This document shows, piece by piece, positions 8,432-15,935 of a DNA stretch of 64,000 bases (positions are counted from its first letter, which is position 1; every line of letters begins with the position of its first letter). The DNA is taken from the NCBI RefSeq assembly GCF_007827975.1, contig NZ_VITT01000022.1; one strand, written 5' to 3'. The stretch comes from Nitrospirillum viridazoti. GTDB lineage: Bacteria; Pseudomonadota; Alphaproteobacteria; Azospirillales; Azospirillaceae. The notes under the pieces were generated by a model. That model saw nothing but the letters and a program-made list of their open reading frames with translations, was not told the DNA's origin and did not search any database. The position numbers were made by a program, and so were the translations under genes.

Positions 8432-8881
8432 ATGAGACAGGGACCGAACTCCAGGCGTTCGCGTGGACGCGGCGGTAACAGCGGTGGCAATGCCGGCGGC
8501 AACGGCGGCGGCAATGGCAACAGCGGCGGCGGCAATAACCGCCGCCAGAACGTGCCGCTGCGCCACCAGACCTTTGACAGTAACGGCCCGGATGTGCGCA
8601 TCCGCGGCAATGCCTTCCAGGTGCATGAGAAGTACCTGGCCCTGGCCCGTGACGCCCAGTCGTCCGGCGACCGGGTGGCGGCGGAAAACTATCTGCAGCA
8701 TGCGGAGCACTATTTCCGCATCATCACGCAGATCAACGAGTCCGAACAGCGCCAGCGCGGCGGCGAGCCTCGGGGTTACCAGCCCCAGCCGGGCTACGAC
8801 GACGCCGAGGGCGGCGATACGGCCGACGACGGCGAGGGCGATGCCCAGGCCGAAGACGAGCGCGAGCCGCTGAGCGCGTGA
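8432..8881 (+). CDS. DUF4167 domain protein
   Basis: A 149-residue protein of unknown function found widely in alphaproteobacteria beside prfA-prmC. Residues 1-40 are a Gly/Asn/Arg-rich, probably disordered and basic segment (runs of GGN), which would suit RNA or nucleic-acid binding. Residues about 45-110 carry the conserved DUF4167 helical segment (RGNAFQVHEKYLALARDAQ, AAENYLQHAEHYFRII). The C-terminus is acidic. No start with a strong Shine-Dalgarno is seen; 8432 is the only ATG that keeps the Gly-rich head. A clear intrinsic terminator follows. Confidence 0.85.
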   Translation: MRQGPNSRRSRGRGGNSGGNAGGNGGGNGNSGGGNNRRQNVPLRHQTFDSNGPDVRIRGNAFQVHEKYLALARDAQSSGDRVAAENYLQHAEHYFRIITQINESEQRQRGGEPRGYQPQPGYDDAEGGDTADDGEGDAQAEDEREPLSA

Positions 8882-8887
8882 TTGATC

Positions 8888-8917
8888 AAAAACCCCGCCC
8901 GAAAGGCGGGGTTTTTT
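8888..8917 (+). terminator. Intrinsic terminator of the DUF4167 gene
   Basis: AAAAACCCCGCC, loop CGAAA, GGCGGGGTTTTT plus one further T: a 12-bp stem with a T-run, seven bases after the stop codon. The A-run makes it potentially bidirectional. Confidence 0.92.
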
Positions 8918-8921
8918 GTTG

Positions 8922-8970
8922 CCTCAGGCGCCGGCGGGGCATCCGCCCCTTGGCTATCCTCGGCTCGCGC
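8922..8970 (-). repeat. Dispersed structured repeat, copy C (tail only)
   Basis: On the minus strand this reads CGAGGATAGCCAAGGGGCGGATGCCCC followed by GCCGGCGCCTGAGG, the tail module with stem GGGGC/GCCCC around GGAT. The hairpin head and middle are missing, so the copy is truncated. Confidence 0.75.
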
Positions 8971-9226
8971 CCCCCTTTACACTAACTGGGCGGTACTCGC
9001 TGCGGCGACCTCCCCTTTTCGTAAACAGGGTCGCGGCCTAAGGGAAAGAAGGCGACAGGCTAGGTGTGCCAAGCTTGCGAAGGCATAGGCCCTATGCGGC
9101 AACGGCCCGCTGACCCCCTTGTCCGCGACAGGACCGGTCGTTATTCTGCGCCTCCGTGAAACAAAAAGACCCGTCGCATGGGTTTTCGTGTTTCGGAAAT
9201 GTCGGTCCGCATCAGAGTGAAGATCC

Positions 9227-10636
9227 ATGGGCAAGCCGCGCACCCTCTATGACAAGATTTGGGACAGCCATGTCGTCCACCGCCAGGAGGACGGCACCTG
9301 CGTGCTCTACATCGATCTCCACCTCGTGCATGAGGTGACCAGCCCGCAGGCGTTCGAGGGCCTGCGCATGGCCGGTCGCAAGGTGCGCCGGCCGTCCGCC
9401 ACCCTGGCCGTGGCCGACCACAACGTCCCCACCAGCCATGACCGCCTGGCCGGCATCAAGAATGAGGAAAGCCGCATCCAGGTGGAGCAGCTGGCCATCA
9501 ACACCCAGGAATTCGGCGTCGACTACTACGACATGTCCGACATCCGCCAGGGCATCGTCCACGTCGTGGGGCCGGAGCAGGGTCTGACCCAGCCGGGCAT
9601 GACCATCGTCTGCGGCGACAGCCACACGGCCACGCACGGCGCGTTCGGCGCCCTGGCCTTCGGCATCGGCACCTCGGACGTGGAGCACGTGCTGGCCACG
9701 CAGACCCTGCTGCTGAAGCCGTCGAAGAACATGCGCATCACCGTGGATGGCGAGCTGCCCGTGGGCGTGACTGCCAAGGACGTGGTGCTGGCCATCATCG
9801 GCAAGATCGGCACCGCCGGCGGCACCGGCCATGTCATCGAGTTCGCCGGCTCCGTCATCCGCGGCCTCAGCATGGAAGGCCGCATGACAATCTGCAACAT
9901 GGCCATCGAGGCGGGCGCCCGCGCCGGCCTGATTGCCCCGGACGAGACCACATTCGACTACCTGAAGGGCCGCCCGCAGGCGCCCAAGGCCGCGACCTGG
10001 GAACAGGCCGTCAACTGGTGGAAGAGCCTGCCTTCGGACGAGGGCGCGGTGTACGACCGCGAGGTCGTGCTGAAGGCCGAGGACATCGCCCCCATGGTCA
10101 CCTGGGGCACCAGCCCGCAGGACGTGCTGCCCATCACCGCCGCCGTGCCCAACCCCGCCGACGAGGCGGATGAGCACCGCCGCGCCGCCATGGAACGCGC
10201 GCTGAAGTACATGGGGCTGGAGGCCGGCACCCCGCTGGACGCCATCCCCGTGGACAAGGTCTTCATCGGCAGCTGCACCAACAGCCGCATCGAAGACCTG
10301 CGCGCCGCCGCCAAGGTGGTGGAAGGCCGCCATGTGAAGGACGGCATCTACGCCATGGTGGTCCCGGGCTCCGGCCTGGTGAAGGAACAGGCCGAATCCG
10401 AAGGCCTGGACAAGGTGTTCGTCGCCGCCGGCTTCGACTGGCGGGAGCCCGGCTGCTCCATGTGCCTGGCCATGAACGACGACAAGCTGAAGCCGGGTGA
10501 GCGCTGCGCCTCCACCTCCAACCGCAACTTCGAGGGTCGCCAGGGCCCCGGCGGCCGCACCCATCTGGTCAGCCCCGAGATGGCCGCCGCCGCCGCCCTG
10601 ACCGGCAAGCTGACGGACGTGCGCACGCTGAACTGA
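9227..10636 (+). CDS. leuC: 3-isopropylmalate dehydratase large subunit
   Basis: LeuC with LeuD isomerises 2- to 3-isopropylmalate in leucine biosynthesis, using a [4Fe-4S] cluster. The 469-residue length is exact for the bacterial large subunit. Cluster ligands are Cys350 in GSCTNSRIED and Cys410 and Cys413 in EPGCSMCLAMN. The N-terminal MGKPRTLYDKIWDSHVV and VADHNVPT are diagnostic of LeuC rather than aconitase. The partner leuD is not in the neighbourhood: the next gene is convergent and unrelated, and a terminator closes this unit. Confidence 0.97.
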   Translation: MGKPRTLYDKIWDSHVVHRQEDGTCVLYIDLHLVHEVTSPQAFEGLRMAGRKVRRPSATLAVADHNVPTSHDRLAGIKNEESRIQVEQLAINTQEFGVDYYDMSDIRQGIVHVVGPEQGLTQPGMTIVCGDSHTATHGAFGALAFGIGTSDVEHVLATQTLLLKPSKNMRITVDGELPVGVTAKDVVLAIIGKIGTAGGTGHVIEFAGSVIRGLSMEGRMTICNMAIEAGARAGLIAPDETTFDYLKGRPQAPKAATWEQAVNWWKSLPSDEGAVYDREVVLKAEDIAPMVTWGTSPQDVLPITAAVPNPADEADEHRRAAMERALKYMGLEAGTPLDAIPVDKVFIGSCTNSRIEDLRAAAKVVEGRHVKDGIYAMVVPGSGLVKEQAESEGLDKVFVAAGFDWREPGCSMCLAMNDDKLKPGERCASTSNRNFEGRQGPGGRTHLVSPEMAAAAALTGKLTDVRTLN

Positions 10637-10660
10637 GCGGACGCATTGGTATGATGTAGG

Positions 10661-10702
10661 CGACGGCGCGGAGCCCCAGGGGTTCCGCGCCGTTGGTTTT
10701 TT
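10661..10702 (+). terminator. Intrinsic terminator of leuC
   Basis: A stem built on ACGGCGCGG / CCGCGCCGT with extended pairing of GCCCC with GGGG, followed by GGTTTTTT. It closes leuC as a single-gene unit about 25 bases after the stop. Confidence 0.85.
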
Positions 10703-10715
10703 AGGTCAAATGTTC

Positions 10716-10833
10716 CCTCAAACGCCGGGCGCCGCCATCCGGCGGCTTGGCTTCCTCACTGCGCCCTGCGGTGCTCGCTCCGGCGCCCGCAGTCGCGGGC
10801 TACAGCGGCACGAGACTAAGCCTCATGCCGCTG
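10716..10833 (-). repeat. Dispersed structured repeat, copy D (type-2 middle)
   Basis: On the minus strand it opens with the head hairpin CAGCGGCATGAG...CTCGTGCCGCTG, continues TAGCCCGCGACTGCGGGC, the type-2 middle GCGAGCACCGCAGGGCGCAG, then the tail CCGCCGGATGGCGG and GGCGTTTGAGG. It fills the space between the leuC terminator and the convergent OYE gene and overlaps the last 18 bases of that gene. Confidence 0.85.
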
Positions 10834-12057
10834 CATTCGGCTCCGGTACTGCCGGCCGCGCCAGCCGATGCGCAGCTGGTCGGCCAGCAGGGCGAGGGCG
10901 GGGGAGACGTCCGGCTTGGCCGGCTGCCCCCGGCCCAAGCGGCGCAACTGGGCCTTCACCACCGCCAAGGTGCCCATGGCCGCCAGGGTCTTGCGTTCCC
11001 AGCGGATGGGCGGCAGCGCCGCCTCCACCCCCTGCCCGCGCTGCCAGGCGCGGGGCAGGCCGGGGGCCAGCGCCAGGGCGGTGGCCATACCGGCCATGGC
11101 CACGCCGCTGTCCACCACCCGGGCCGCCACCTCCGCCCGGCGGATGCCGCCCGTCACCATGAGCGGCATCCGCGCCACCTGGGCGATGTCGGCGGCGAAT
11201 TCCAGGAAATAGGCCTCGCGCGCCAGCGTCCGGCCGTCGCGGGCCTCCCCCTGCATGGCCGGCGCCTCGTAGGAGCCGCCCGACAGTTCCACCAGGTCGA
11301 CGGCCAGGTCGTTCAGCCAGGCGACCACCTGGCGCGCTTCCTCCGGCGCGAAACCGCCACGCTGGAAATCAGCGGAGTTCAGCTTCACCGCCACGCAGAA
11401 GCCCGGGCTGACGGCGGCGCGCACCGCCCGCACCACGTCCAGCAGCAGCCGCGCCCGGTTCTCCAGCGACCCGCCCCAGCGATCCTGACGCCGGTTGGTC
11501 AGAGGCGACAGGAACTGGCTCAGCAGATAGCCATGGGCGGCATGGACCTGCACGCCGGTGAAGCCCGCCTGTTCCGCCAGCGCGGCGGTCTGGGCGAAGC
11601 GGCGGGTGATATCGGCGATGTCGGCCTCCGTCATGGCGCGGGGCACCGCGAACAGCTTCGAATAGGAACCGAGGTCCAGCGCCACGGCGGATGGCGCCAC
11701 CGTTTCCTGGCCCAGGCTGGCGCGCATCTGCCGGCCGGGATGGTTGATCTGCATCCACAACTGCCCGCCGCCGGCCCGGCCGGCCTCCGCCCACTGTCGG
11801 AAGAGGCTCAGGTCGGCCCCCTGCTCCAGCACCACACCGGCGGGGCCGGTCATGGCGCGGCGGTCGATCATGACGTTGCCGGTGATCAGCAAGCCGGCCC
11901 CGCCCTCCGCCCAGGTGCGGTAGAGGCGGATGAGGGTGGGCGACGGACGATGGTCCACGGTCGCCATGTTCTCCTCCATCGCCGCCTTGGCCAGGCGGTT
12001 GGGGATGATGGCGCGGTTGGGCAGTACCAGGGGCTGGAAAAGGGTGGAGACGGGCAT
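10816..12057 (-). CDS. Old-Yellow-Enzyme family NADH:flavin oxidoreductase
   Basis: A 413-residue FMN-dependent TIM-barrel oxidoreductase of the OYE/2,4-dienoyl-CoA reductase group, acting on activated alkenes with NAD(P)H. It begins LFQPLVLPNRAIIPNRLAKAAM, the usual first strand, and has GFTGVQVHAAHGYLLSQFLSP and RWGGSLENRARLLLDVV, hallmark motifs of the family. No C-terminal iron-sulphur or FAD domain is present, so it is the short single-domain form. It is divergent from a MerR regulator with a clear operator between them, so induction by an electrophilic or redox signal is likely. Its last codons and stop are supplied by repeat copy D. Confidence 0.9.
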   Translation of the reverse strand: MPVSTLFQPLVLPNRAIIPNRLAKAAMEENMATVDHRPSPTLIRLYRTWAEGGAGLLITGNVMIDRRAMTGPAGVVLEQGADLSLFRQWAEAGRAGGGQLWMQINHPGRQMRASLGQETVAPSAVALDLGSYSKLFAVPRAMTEADIADITRRFAQTAALAEQAGFTGVQVHAAHGYLLSQFLSPLTNRRQDRWGGSLENRARLLLDVVRAVRAAVSPGFCVAVKLNSADFQRGGFAPEEARQVVAWLNDLAVDLVELSGGSYEAPAMQGEARDGRTLAREAYFLEFAADIAQVARMPLMVTGGIRRAEVAARVVDSGVAMAGMATALALAPGLPRAWQRGQGVEAALPPIRWERKTLAAMGTLAVVKAQLRRLGRGQPAKPDVSPALALLADQLRIGWRGRQYRSRMQRHEA

Positions 12058-12090
12058 GGCTGCGACGGTCGTTCGGTTGACGGTCCCCCG

Positions 12091-12121
12091 ACCTTAAGCT
12101 TAAAGTGAACTTTAAGGTCAA
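12091..12121 (-). promoter_or_regulatory. MerR-type operator and promoter for the OYE gene
   Basis: The divergent gap holds a perfect 8-bp inverted repeat CTTAAAGT-GA-ACTTTAAG (12099-12116), with outer ACCTTAA...TTAAGGT arms. On the minus strand a TTGACC -35 element sits at one end of the dyad and a TTAAGG -10-like element at the other, with a spacer longer than 17 bases. This is the layout MerR-family activators twist into an active promoter. The site is 34 bases upstream of the OYE ATG and about 20 bases before merR, so autoregulation is also likely. Confidence 0.85.
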
Positions 12122-12141
12122 TAGCCTGTTTTGAGGCGATC

Positions 12142-12609
12142 ATGCGCATTGGCGAGTTGGCGGAGCGCAGCGGCCTATCGGCCTCCCGCCTGCGATTCTA
12201 TGAGTCCGCCGGATTGATCGGCCCGGCCGACCGGGGGACCAACGGCTACCGCGTCTTCCCGGCGGAGACGCTGACGCGGCTGGAACTGATCACCGGCGCG
12301 CAAAGGGCCGGTTTCACGCTGGATGAAATCCGCAACCTGCTGCCGGGCTGCGACCGCCCGGCGGGCGATGGCGGCCACGCCCCCCAGATCGCCGCGGCCC
12401 TGCGCCGCAAGGTTAGGGAGATCGAGGCGCTGCAACAGCGGCTGGAAACCAGCAGGACCCGCCTGCTGGCCATCATCGACAGCCTGGAGAACGGCCCCCA
12501 AGACCTGGGCTGCGCCGCCAACACCCGGCGGGTTCTGGCGGAGATCAAGCTGACCGACATCAAGGAAACGGCGGCCACAGAGGCGGCGGCCAGGGAGGCA
12601 GCAGAATGA
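12142..12609 (+). CDS. MerR-family transcriptional regulator
   Basis: A 155-residue regulator with the MerR winged helix at the N-terminus (MRIGELAERSGLSASRLRFY, then NGYRVFPAETLTRLELI) and a dimerising helix at about 85-115 (RRKVREIEALQQRLETSRT). The C-terminal effector part contains a few Cys (in PGCDRPAG and DLGCAAN) but no classical metal-binding loop, so it may sense an organic or redox signal. It is divergent from the OYE gene and its stop overlaps the start of the GFA-domain gene (ATGA), so it is co-translated with that gene. Confidence 0.92.
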   Translation: MRIGELAERSGLSASRLRFYESAGLIGPADRGTNGYRVFPAETLTRLELITGAQRAGFTLDEIRNLLPGCDRPAGDGGHAPQIAAALRRKVREIEALQQRLETSRTRLLAIIDSLENGPQDLGCAANTRRVLAEIKLTDIKETAATEAAAREAAE

Positions 12610-13061
12610 GCGACAGCAAAGTGGACGGCGTCACGGGCGGCTGCCAATGCGGCGCCGTGCGCTATCACAGCACCATGGCGCCGGAGGGCGTGCATTTCTG
12701 CCACTGCCGCATGTGCCAACGGGCCGTGGGCAACGTCTTCGCCGCGCTGGCGGGGGTGCGCAAGGACACGGTGACCTGGAGCGGGACGGGGCGGCCCACC
12801 TTCTACGCCTCCTCCTCGGTGGCGGAGCGGGGCTTCTGCGCCCAGTGCGGCACGCCGCTGACCTTCGCCTATCCCGATAGCGACTGGATGAGCGTCACCA
12901 TCGGCAGCCTGGACGATCCGGAGTCGGCGGTGCCGGAGGTGCACTGCGGCGTGGAAAGCCGGCTGTCCTGGCTGCGTGTCCAGGACGGCCTGCCGGAAGA
13001 ATACACCGACCCCAAGAGCGATCGCCTGCGCGACATGGTCAGTCACCAGGTATATTTCTGA
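12606..13061 (+). CDS. GFA / CENP-V domain zinc protein
   Basis: A 151-residue protein of the glutathione-dependent formaldehyde-activating (GFA) fold. Zinc ligands are visible in order: GGCQCGAVRY, FCHCRMCQRA and FCAQCGTPLTF. Family members were linked to S-hydroxymethylglutathione formation, but most are uncharacterised. Four-base overlap with the MerR gene and the shared operator region suggest a common response to electrophiles or aldehydes together with the OYE reductase; this is inference from context. Confidence 0.88.
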   Translation: MSDSKVDGVTGGCQCGAVRYHSTMAPEGVHFCHCRMCQRAVGNVFAALAGVRKDTVTWSGTGRPTFYASSSVAERGFCAQCGTPLTFAYPDSDWMSVTIGSLDDPESAVPEVHCGVESRLSWLRVQDGLPEEYTDPKSDRLRDMVSHQVYF

Positions 13062-13094
13062 GCTGCCCGGGGCGCCGGGTGGAGATGTTGTGAC

Positions 13095-13640
13095 TTACAG
13101 CCCATCCACCGGGTTGGTGGCCGGGGCGAAGGGCTGGTTGGCGTGGATGAGGTCCCGCCGGGCCTCGTATTCGCGCAGCGCCCAGTCGACACTGGGAAAG
13201 GCCAGGTCGGTCCAGGGGATGTCGTCCCAGGCGAACAGCGCCACCTCCTGGCTTTCCGGGCCGGCGGCGATGTTCGGGCTGGTCAGCCGCGCCAGGTAGA
13301 TCAGCTGCACCTGGCTGATGCGGGGAATGTTGTAGACGGCCAGCAGGGGGCCGATGGACAGGCGCGCCCCCGCCTCCTCCCACGCCTCGCGGGCGGCGCC
13401 ATCCTGGGAGGTTTCCCCCAATTCCATATAGCCCGCGGGCAGGGTCCAGTAGCCGATTCGCGGCTGGATGGCGCGGCGGCACAGCAGAATGCGGTCCTGC
13501 CACAGGGCGACCGAGCCCACCACGATCTTGGGATTGTCGTAGGCGATGTAGCCGCAATCGGGGCAGACCAGCCGCTCCCTATCCTCCCCTGGCGGCACCG
13601 TCACCACGCGGGGGCCGAACGTCGGCACGGAATCGGACAT
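13095..13640 (-). CDS. NUDIX hydrolase with N-terminal zinc ribbon
   Basis: A 181-residue protein. The zinc-ribbon-like head is LVCPDCGYIAYDNPKIVVG, and the Nudix box GYMELGETSQDGAAREAWEEAGAR fits the GX5EX7REUXEEXGU pattern. It probably hydrolyses a nucleoside-diphosphate-linked or pyrophosphate substrate, as in the NADH-pyrophosphatase-like subgroup; substrate not determinable. The ATG at 13640 was preferred over an upstream in-frame start at 13712 because the latter adds an unrelated 24-residue stretch. Convergent with the GFA gene. Confidence 0.88.
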   Translation of the reverse strand: MSDSVPTFGPRVVTVPPGEDRERLVCPDCGYIAYDNPKIVVGSVALWQDRILLCRRAIQPRIGYWTLPAGYMELGETSQDGAAREAWEEAGARLSIGPLLAVYNIPRISQVQLIYLARLTSPNIAAGPESQEVALFAWDDIPWTDLAFPSVDWALREYEARRDLIHANQPFAPATNPVDGL

Positions 13641-13739
13641 GGGGCGCTCTCCCTCGCTGCTTTCCGCCACTATAGCGGGCCGGGCGCCGATGCGAAGCGC
13701 TTCAAAGAGCATCTGCCCCCGAAGGCACCAAGCGCGAAG

Positions 13740-13839
13740 CGCTAGCCCGCGACCGCGGGCGCCGGAACTTTCCGGGGAGCGTCAGCGGACTGGAAAGTGA
13801 GGACAAGCCAAGGGGCGGATGCCCCGCCGGCGTTTGAGG
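13740..13839 (+). repeat. Dispersed structured repeat, copy E
   Basis: Type-1 copy with TAGCCCGCGACCGCGGGC, then CCGGAACTTTCCGG, GGAGCGTCAGCGGACTGG and the tail GGGGC-GGAT-GCCCC. It ends seven bases before the DUF1178 stop codon. The head hairpin is replaced by an AGCGC/GCGCT-type sequence. Confidence 0.85.
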
Positions 13840-13846
13840 AATACGA

Positions 13847-14335
13847 TCAGCCATCATGCTTGGGTACCCAGGGAATGCGGGCAAAGGTCACGCCCTCATC
13901 CTCCAGCTCCGCCGCTTCCTCGTCGGTGGTCTCGCCGTAGATGGCCTTGGCCTCGGCCTCGCCATAGTGAATCTTGCGCGCCTCCTCGGCGAAGCGGTCG
14001 CCCACATGGGTGGCGTTGGCCTCCACCTGGCGGCGCATCTCGCGCAGCAGGGACATCACCGCCGCCGGACCCTGGGCCGCGGCCTCCGCCACCGCCGCGG
14101 GCGTCACCTCTTGTGCCGGCTGCGGCGGGACCGGGACGGGCGCCGGCGGCTCTTCCACGCGCGCGCCTCGTCCCTTGGCGATGCGGGGCGCCATGGGGGC
14201 CTTGCCCACCGTGTGATCACCGCAAACCGCGCAGGCGACCTCACCGGCCGCGACCTGCTGGTCGCAGGCGTCCGCGTTGCGGAACCAGACGTCGAAGGTG
14301 TGGCCCTGGCCACATTTCATTTCATAGAGGATCAT
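13847..14335 (-). CDS. DUF1178 family protein
   Basis: A 162-residue protein of unknown function common in alphaproteobacteria. It starts MILYEMKCGQGHTFDVWFRN and has a second Cys pair in VACAVCGDHTVGKAPM, which suggests a zinc-ribbon head of the rubredoxin/FmdB kind. A Pro-rich linker and an alpha-helical conserved tail follow (LLREMRRQVEANATHVGDRFAEEARKIHYGEA is split by variable residues). The start at 14335 is set by the conserved MILYEMKCG; the longer ORF upstream is non-coding. Divergent from a methyltransferase gene across 142 bases. Confidence 0.87.
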   Translation of the reverse strand: MILYEMKCGQGHTFDVWFRNADACDQQVAAGEVACAVCGDHTVGKAPMAPRIAKGRGARVEEPPAPVPVPPQPAQEVTPAAVAEAAAQGPAAVMSLLREMRRQVEANATHVGDRFAEEARKIHYGEAEAKAIYGETTDEEAAELEDEGVTFARIPWVPKHDG

Positions 14336-14477
14336 GGGGGATACGGCGACGATCGATAATGGCCCGTCCAGTTCGGCCAGGAAAATGTCATATACAGTCT
14401 GGATGTGGGTGGGGAAAGCCACCCCGGCAATGAGCATGCCCCGCATGCCCGCATCCAGGAACCATAAGGCCCACGCC

Positions 14478-15098
14478 ATGATCCCCACGTCCCATCACGA
14501 CCCCCGGGGCCAAGCCAGCGCGTGGGTGGCCCGTTTCGCGCCGCTGGTGGCCCGGGGTGGCGCCGTGCTGGACCTTGCCTGCGGCGGGGGGCGCCACGCC
14601 CGGCTGTTCCATGCGGCGGGTCATCCAGTGACGGCGGTGGACATCGACCCGCGCGGCGTAGCGGATCTGCAAGGCCGGCCCGGCGTCACCATCCTGCAGG
14701 CGGACCTGGAGGGCGAGGCGCCAGTGGACCTGGGCGGGGTGGAACCGGATGGAGTGGACCTGGGCGGCCCCTATGCCGGCATCGTCGTCACCAACTATCT
14801 GCACCGGCCGCTGCTGCCCCGCCTGCCCGGTCTGCTGGCCCCTGGCGGGGTGCTGCTGTATGAGACCTTCGCGCAGGGCAACCAGCGCCACGGCCGCCCG
14901 TCCAGCCCGGCCTATCTGCTGCGCGCGGGTGAGCTGCTGGCCCTGGCGCGGGACACCGGCCTGCAGGTCGTGGCGTTCGAGCAGGGGGAGATCGCCCTGC
15001 CCCGCGCCGCCGTGGTGCAACGCCTGGCGGCGGTGCGGCCCCTGGCGGCGCCCGACCTGGACGGCGATCCGGAGCCGCGTCCGCTGCCCCTGGCCTGA
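14478..15098 (+). CDS. Class I SAM-dependent methyltransferase
   Basis: A 206-residue Rossmann methyltransferase. Motif I is VLDLACGGGRHARLF, followed by VTAVDIDP for ribose binding, then IVVTNYLHRPLLPRLPGLLAPGG, typical of the TehB/UbiE-like small methyltransferases. The methylated substrate is unknown. The start at 14478 places the first methionine just before the conserved HDPRGQASAWVARFAPL; upstream in-frame sequence overlaps the divergent DUF1178 gene and is rejected. Confidence 0.85.
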   Translation: MIPTSHHDPRGQASAWVARFAPLVARGGAVLDLACGGGRHARLFHAAGHPVTAVDIDPRGVADLQGRPGVTILQADLEGEAPVDLGGVEPDGVDLGGPYAGIVVTNYLHRPLLPRLPGLLAPGGVLLYETFAQGNQRHGRPSSPAYLLRAGELLALARDTGLQVVAFEQGEIALPRAAVVQRLAAVRPLAAPDLDGDPEPRPLPLA

Positions 15099-15105
15099 AA
15101 CAGGA

Positions 15106-15133
15106 ACGGCCCCGACCGTTGGGCCGGGGCCGT
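15106..15133. terminator. Bidirectional hairpin between convergent genes
   Basis: ACGGCCCC / GGGGCCGT with a 12-base loop, eight bases after the methyltransferase stop and 33 bases beyond the stop of the convergent Ala-rich gene. No long T-run. Confidence 0.6.
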
Positions 15134-15165
15134 CCTGGTAAGACGGGTGGGAAGGTCGGGCGCGC

Positions 15166-15597
15166 TTACTTCTTGGGCGCGACCGCTTCGGTGGTCTTGG
15201 CCACCTCGGCCTTAGCCTTCTTCACATGATGGTGGGCGACCGTCTTGGTCTCGGCCTTCGCGCCCTCAGCCTTGGCTTCGGTCTTGGCTTCCGTGGCCTT
15301 CACCTCAGTCTTCACCGCCGCACCCTTGGCTTCCACCGCCGGCTTGGCGGCTTCCGTAGTCTTGGCGACGTCGGCCTTGGCGGCCGTGGCGGCGGCCTCG
15401 GGAGCCTTCTGCACCTGGGCTGCCTGGGTCGTGGCGGCCGCAGTCGCGGCGGCCGTGGTCGCGGCGGCCTGGGCGGCAGGCGCCGGGGCGGCGGGGGTAT
15501 CCGCCGCGAACGCCCCGGCGGAGAACGCCACTGGCACCATCACGGCCGCGGCGGTAGCGAGGGCCAGCAGGGGACGGCGGTGGGCGAACATGCTCAT
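15166..15597 (-). CDS. Exported Ala/Lys/Thr/Glu-rich low-complexity protein
   Basis: A 143-residue protein with a clear signal peptide (hydrophobic residues 9-28, AFA cleavage site near 31). The rest is almost wholly Ala, Lys, Thr, Glu and Val in short irregular repeats (KTTEAAK, KTEVKATEAKTEAK), ending in HHHVKKAKAEVAKTTE. No family recognised. Charge and composition recall Lys/Ala-rich H1-like or TolA-like helical linkers, but export argues against a chromatin role. A long helical periplasmic spacer is possible. Confidence 0.7.
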   Translation of the reverse strand: MSMFAHRRPLLALATAAAVMVPVAFSAGAFAADTPAAPAPAAQAAATTAAATAAATTQAAQVQKAPEAAATAAKADVAKTTEAAKPAVEAKGAAVKTEVKATEAKTEAKAEGAKAETKTVAHHHVKKAKAEVAKTTEAVAPKK

Positions 15598-15935
15598 GGT
15601 CGTGATCCTTAATGATCAGAGGAAGGTTTGATCGGGCGTCCCACCATCGGGGCGCAGGGTCATAATCCCAATGGAAGGGGGCCGCCGTTCGACCGGATTG
15701 TGGCGAAGGCGGGATATGATCGCGGCCTTTCCGCCGAACTTCTTGCCGGAAGGTTAAGACTTTCCTCCGCCCTTCCCCCGACCGCGCGGCGGAGCAGGCG
15801 TCCTGTCCGGGAGGAAAACGGCCCCTTCGCCGGACGGCGGAGATCCGCTTAAGCCTTCCGGCCGCCGCCCATTTTCCACGGAACCCGCCAAAACCGCCGC
15901 CGTTAACCCAGCGCACCATCTCTTGAGGCGCCGGC
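15598..15935. other. 338-base divergent intergenic region
   Basis: Separates the exported Ala-rich gene (minus) from the SH3-like gene (plus). It holds a long-range inverted repeat, GCCGGAAGGTTAAG at 15745-15758 and CTTAAGCCTTCCGGC at 15848-15862, one base short of perfect. No further gene seen. Confidence 0.5.

Larger units (their letters stand above)
8882..9226. other. 345-base region before leuC
   Basis: Contains the DUF4167 terminator and repeat copy C. Further on there is a short perfect palindrome (GCATAGG-C-CCTATGC, 9083-9097). I looked for a leucine-rich leader peptide and attenuator ahead of leuC and found none; the leuC promoter is not obvious. Confidence 0.4.

Noticed and set aside
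8882..9226. Leucine attenuator or leader peptide before leuC
   Set aside because: No short Leu-rich ORF and no alternating stem-loops were found.
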